9,521 bases of DNA from Bacteroidales bacterium UBA4353 (GTDB taxonomy: Bacteria > Bacteroidota > Bacteroidia > Bacteroidales > Paludibacteraceae). The first letter of the stretch is position 1. Each line of letters starts with the position of its first letter. Position numbers and translations under genes: made by a program. This document shows positions 7,201 through 9,521 of the stretch, in pieces. The notes beneath the pieces are model-generated. The model did not search any database. It saw nothing but the letters and a program-made list of their open reading frames with translations, and was not told where the DNA came from. The DNA lies in the NCBI GenBank assembly GCA_002394025.1, contig DGSV01000101.1, positions 23,059 to 32,579 of the forward strand, read 5' to 3'.

Positions 7201-7682
7201 CGTCATCGTCTGACTTCTCTGACCTCGTGGCATCAAGCCGTGAGTTCAAAAACCGCTGGATGGTACCCGGTGATGAAAACTACACCACGATACCTACCAT
7301 ACCAACCACACGTCAATACAGAGATATCGCCAACCTCAATACCGCCTACTCGGCTTACAACTTCTCTGACCAGCGTGTGGCTAAAGGAGACTTCATACGT
7401 CTCAAGGAAATAGCGCTCACCTACGACTTCCCGCAGCGCTGGTTCCAACGCCAAACGGTGGATAAGGACGGCAATGTGCGCAAATATAAACGCGGAGCAA
7501 GAAAAGACCAACCCAGAGAAGAAGCCGTAAAGAGTTTCTCAATGAAGTTCTCGGCAACAAACATCTGCCTGATTTATGCTGACAAGAAACTCAACGGACA
7601 AGACCCCGAGTACTTCTCGACAGGTGGTGTGTCATCGCCGGTACCGCGCCAATTCACATTCACCGTGCGCATGGGTATGTAA
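4215..7682 (+). CDS. SusC/RagA-family TonB-linked outer-membrane transporter
   Basis: This 1155-residue protein, normal to slightly long for the family, is the barrel through which an oligosaccharide or peptide is imported with TonB/ExbBD energy. A signal peptide ends AVA before Gln21. A carboxypeptidase-regulatory-like domain follows (about 24-92: VSGMVYDELGEGVIGANI, TDFDGRFEL, ITYVGY), then a TonB-box-like EVVVTG (100-105), the plug (about 115-245, with NVRGRTSIYG, PLWVVDGVPL and the closing DILKDGSATAIYGARAM-type strand) and the 22-strand barrel ending RQFTFTVRMGM. There is no STN domain, so it is unlikely to signal to an anti-sigma factor directly. A charged, Lys/Arg-rich insertion lies near residues 1080-1108. 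It has its own promoter and is followed by the SusD-type gene after 66 nt. The family call is secure; the substrate cannot be told from the sequence, and the symbol susC proper (starch) is not claimed. Confidence 0.97.
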   Translation: MKKALLLICECLLTSFVAVAQTVNVSGMVYDELGEGVIGANITIVGTTAGTVTDFDGRFELTAQKGQKIEITYVGYTTQVLEVKPQMVIRLKPESQQLTEVVVTGISVIDKRISSAAATSIKASDAQLAGVADVSRSLEGRAAGVSVQNVSGTFGTAPKINVRGRTSIYGSSQPLWVVDGVPLSSPVNVSADELSSGDAKTLIASAISGINSDDIESFDILKDGSATAIYGARAMAGVIVVNTKRGRAGHSSLNYTGEFTYRLKPSYSDYNIMNSQEQMAVYQELEQKGWLEFTTLKNSKSYGVYGKMYSLINTYDPTTGRYMLDNTQVARNAYLRQAEFRNTDWFDLLFNHNIMQNHSISISGGTEKAQVYASLSAMYDPGWYKSSKVSRYTGNVNASFNIMKNLTLSLATMGSFRQQRAPGTIAAAADAITGKTSRAFDINPFSYAITNSRVLDPNENYRNNYSDFNILDELNNNYIDLKVTDVKFQGELDYKPSYVPGLTLRGLAAIRYVKTAYEHNIKDNSNQARAYRAGIEPEEDEGIRNANENLYTDPDDPTALPEIVMPLGGIYDLTDYQTLSTDFRFTANYYNTFGKKDHEEDHKIDILVGVESNSLTQQGTGFTGYGYQYDNGGIPYVDYHLFKQMQEEGSVYYSNDMAWDRRLGFFGTATYAWRDRYSITGTIRYDGSNQLGRSRKARWLPTWNVSGAWNAHEEHWWNEHRFKAAKWWNTAKLRLSYSLTAERGPASNSLAIFQSYSPYRPFASVTESGIELYSLENSELTYEKKHEFNVGVDLGFFGNRLNIEFDYYTRNNFDLIGLVQTSGIGGVIDKTANAAAMKSWGCEFTISSLNIDHKFADGSNIRWNTDFIFSFAKNKITDLSSYSRLSAFVNGGGYAREGYPVRALFSVPFAGLDENGMPTFYTNAEHTETTMTGINFQQYDDLDFLKYEGPVDPTITGSFNNTLTWRSDKAGTFRFNVFFTYSFGNVLRLAPLVPVTSSSDFSDLVASSREFKNRWMVPGDENYTTIPTIPTTRQYRDIANLNTAYSAYNFSDQRVAKGDFIRLKEIALTYDFPQRWFQRQTVDKDGNVRKYKRGARKDQPREEAVKSFSMKFSATNICLIYADKKLNGQDPEYFSTGGVSSPVPRQFTFTVRMGM

Positions 7683-7748
7683 TTTGTTGAAAAAAAAAAC
7701 AAAGAGCAAAGATTTGTCTGTGTAACGACTAAATAATAATTAAGAGAT
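7683..7748 (+). other. Spacer between SusC- and SusD-type genes with an A10 tract and a shared 15-mer
   Basis: The 66-nt spacer holds a run of ten A (7690-7699) and the sequence AACAAAGAGCAAAGA (7698-7712), which also occurs ahead of the barrel-protein gene. No TAnnTTTG promoter or hairpin terminator is seen, so readthrough from SusC into SusD is expected. The start at 7749 is preceded by a purine-rich AAGAGA but no classical ribosome binding site, as is usual in this phylum. Confidence 0.5.
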
Positions 7749-9446
7749 ATGAAATCCGGTCTTAAATATATATTAGTAAGCATAGTAGTGATAACCTTGT
7801 CAGGCTGCAAGGACTTCCTTGATAAAAACCCTGATATGCGTGCCACAATTGATAGTAAGGAAAAAGTACAGCTACTGCTCGTGTCGGCGTATCAGGACTG
7901 CAACTACGGCATGATGTGCGAACTGAGTTCTGACAACATGATTGACAACAACACTCCTGACGAACAGGGCATGACGCATAACGAAGAAGCTTTCGACCGC
8001 GCCGACGAGGAATGTTTCGCGTGGGAACCCATCATCTCTAACCAAGGTCAGGACTCGCCGTACTCTCTGTGGAACGGAGCCTACTATGGTATCGCCACTG
8101 CTAACAACGCCCTTGAGGCCATCGAAAAACTCGAAGGACAAGGTATTAATATGGATGCCGAGAAAGGTGAGGCACTGCTCATCAGAGCCTACTACCATTT
8201 TGTGCTGGCACAAGTATTCTGTATGCCGTTCCGCAACGATGAACTCAGCCGCAACGACCTCGGCATGTATTATATGAAACAGCCCGAGAAAGTCGTAAAG
8301 GCAACATATCACCGCGGAGACCTCACCACGCTCTACGATAATATACAAGCCGACTTGGAAGAAGCGCTGCCACTCGTTTCCGACGTTTACTACAATGTGC
8401 CTAAATACCACTTCAACGAAAAAGCTGCCTACGCTTTCGCAGCACGCTTCTACCTGATTAGACGTAAATGGGACAAAGTGCTGCAATATGCCAATAATGT
8501 GTTGGGAACAGACCCCGTGGCAACAGCAACACAACTCGTCAACTCCGACTATATTCGCAACACATCATCTGACATCGAGTCAGAACTCAACTACTGGATT
8601 GACGCCTCGCAGAACAGCAATTTGCTCATCATCCCTGTCATGTCATACGGCACACTGCGTTATAGCTCTTACCAACGCTATGGCTGGAACCGCGACGCAA
8701 GATCATATATGGTGTCTAACGGAGGACCATGCTGGAGCAACGAATTCCCCGGATTTACAATATGGCAAGTGCGTAACGGAACCTATGGCTCTCTGATAAG
8801 CAAATGCTACTCCAAGTGGAACATCACCAACAAGGTTGCCGGCATAGGATATATGTACAATTTCCGCCGTGAGTTTACCACTAACGAAACGCTCCTGTGC
8901 CGCGCCGAGGCGAAAATCATGCTCAACGACATCGATGGAGCTGTTAGCGACCTCAACCTCTGGGCACAAAGCTATGATGCCGGAAAAGGAGAAATGAACC
9001 AACTCGTAAGAGGAAGAATTCCTAATTTCTTTGCAGCAGGACGTAACGCACAATTGGTGCCGGAACTGCACAATCAGGACATCAGCCCCGACTTCGTAAT
9101 CTCAAGCGAGCAACTGCCTTTTATACATTGCGTGCTGCACTTCCGCAGAATCGAAACAATACATGACGGACTCCGCTGGTTCGATATCAAACGCTACGGC
9201 ATTGAACTCACGCACTTAGTGGCTAACGAATCAGGAGTGCCGACAACCAAATTCCTCAAATGGGACGACGACCGCAGGGCTATACAAATACCGCAAGACG
9301 TTATAGTATCTAACTCAGGAATAGAACCTAACCCCCGCAACAACGTCGGTGACCATAACCCAATAGTTTATTTGGCTCCCATGGAACGCTCTAATGCGGA
9401 AATAGTGGTTAGCAAAACAGCCAATACCATAACAAGAAAGAATTAA
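7749..9446 (+). CDS. RagB/SusD-family nutrient-binding outer-membrane lipoprotein
   Basis: This 565-residue protein is the surface lid partner of the preceding SusC-type transporter; it captures the ligand and hands it to the barrel. It has a lipoprotein signal peptide with lipobox TLSG before Cys20, followed by KDFLDKNP, the typical SusD-family start, whose Lys-Asp also fits a surface-export signal. Helical TPR-like segments characteristic of the family are seen: LWNGAYYGIATANNALEAIEKL (about 107-128, here abbreviated by its key Tyr/Ala/Asn pattern), EALLIRAYYHFVLAQVF (about 141-157), and the C-terminal FRRIETIHDGLRWFDIKRYG (about 463-482), the counterpart of the usual ERR-E...G-RW-D-R motif. 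Length is in the normal range. It lies 66 nt behind the SusC-type gene with no separate promoter, so the two are one operon. The ligand is unknown; the symbol susD proper is not claimed. Confidence 0.96.
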   Translation: MKSGLKYILVSIVVITLSGCKDFLDKNPDMRATIDSKEKVQLLLVSAYQDCNYGMMCELSSDNMIDNNTPDEQGMTHNEEAFDRADEECFAWEPIISNQGQDSPYSLWNGAYYGIATANNALEAIEKLEGQGINMDAEKGEALLIRAYYHFVLAQVFCMPFRNDELSRNDLGMYYMKQPEKVVKATYHRGDLTTLYDNIQADLEEALPLVSDVYYNVPKYHFNEKAAYAFAARFYLIRRKWDKVLQYANNVLGTDPVATATQLVNSDYIRNTSSDIESELNYWIDASQNSNLLIIPVMSYGTLRYSSYQRYGWNRDARSYMVSNGGPCWSNEFPGFTIWQVRNGTYGSLISKCYSKWNITNKVAGIGYMYNFRREFTTNETLLCRAEAKIMLNDIDGAVSDLNLWAQSYDAGKGEMNQLVRGRIPNFFAAGRNAQLVPELHNQDISPDFVISSEQLPFIHCVLHFRRIETIHDGLRWFDIKRYGIELTHLVANESGVPTTKFLKWDDDRRAIQIPQDVIVSNSGIEPNPRNNVGDHNPIVYLAPMERSNAEIVVSKTANTITRKN

Positions 9447-9521
9447 GTAAATAAAGTCTCGCAAGTAACAAAAATGGTGTCATTCTCTTGAGTGCGCAGC
9501 CACTCCTCCCCTGTCGAAGAA
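9447..9521. other. Downstream region of the SusCD operon; no gene visible
   Basis: Of the possible starts, ATG at 9474 runs only five codons to a stop. A pyrimidine-rich stretch (9500-9515, CCACTCCTCCCCTGTC) reaches the window end; it could be one arm of a hairpin whose other arm lies outside, but this cannot be seen. No complete terminator is recognisable inside the window. Confidence 0.3.

Noticed and set aside
7690..7699. A10 tract as a phase-variable slippage site
   Set aside because: It lies in the spacer between two genes, not in a coding frame, so a length change would not shift a reading frame; an effect on SusD expression is possible but unsupported.
7872..8534. 220-codon open frame on the minus strand, opposite the SusD-type gene
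   Set aside because: Fully antisense to a well-supported gene; Cys/His/Val-rich translation with no recognisable domain or export signal, as expected of a shadow frame.

Overview
The window reads as a chromosomal segment of a Bacteroidales bacterium (phylum Bacteroidota). Three things support this: a SusC/SusD outer-membrane nutrient-uptake pair, coding starts without clear Shine-Dalgarno sequences, and three promoters of the Bacteroidota type (TTTG, 19-20 nt, TAnnTTTG). Family or genus cannot be fixed from the sequence; a gut Prevotellaceae- or Muribaculaceae-like organism is a guess. No mobile element, CRISPR array or rRNA gene is visible.

Layout from left to right. Positions 1-20 hold the 5' end of a tRNA gene on the minus strand, probably initiator tRNA-Met, with its own promoter at 32-62. 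A 100-200 nt AT-rich spacer follows. Two minus-strand genes then form an apparent operon, read right to left: a 907-residue surface-type lipoprotein with about six tandem beta modules and a C-terminal PCMD-like domain (1227-3950), followed 40 nt later by a 331-residue outer-membrane beta-barrel protein (191-1186). A 264-nt AT-rich divergent regulatory region (3951-4214) carries two back-to-back promoters with identical -7 octamers. On the plus strand a SusC/RagA-family TonB-dependent transporter (4215-7682) and a RagB/SusD-family lipoprotein (7749-9446) form a second operon. The last 75 nt hold no gene.

Likely working model (inference). SusD and SusC form the usual lidded transporter that binds a glycan or peptide at the cell surface and imports it with TonB energy. 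The divergently transcribed lipoprotein and barrel are also predicted envelope proteins, and may add surface binding or adhesion for the same nutrient. No glycoside hydrolase, peptidase, sensor or sigma/anti-sigma gene lies in the window, so substrate and regulator cannot be named. The SusC protein lacks an N-terminal STN signalling domain, which argues against direct FecA-type sigma-factor control.

The points most worth a second look are the mirrored promoter pair, the multi-module architecture of the large lipoprotein with an EF-hand-like calcium loop in its first module, and the side-by-side pairing of this lipoprotein/barrel operon with a SusCD operon.
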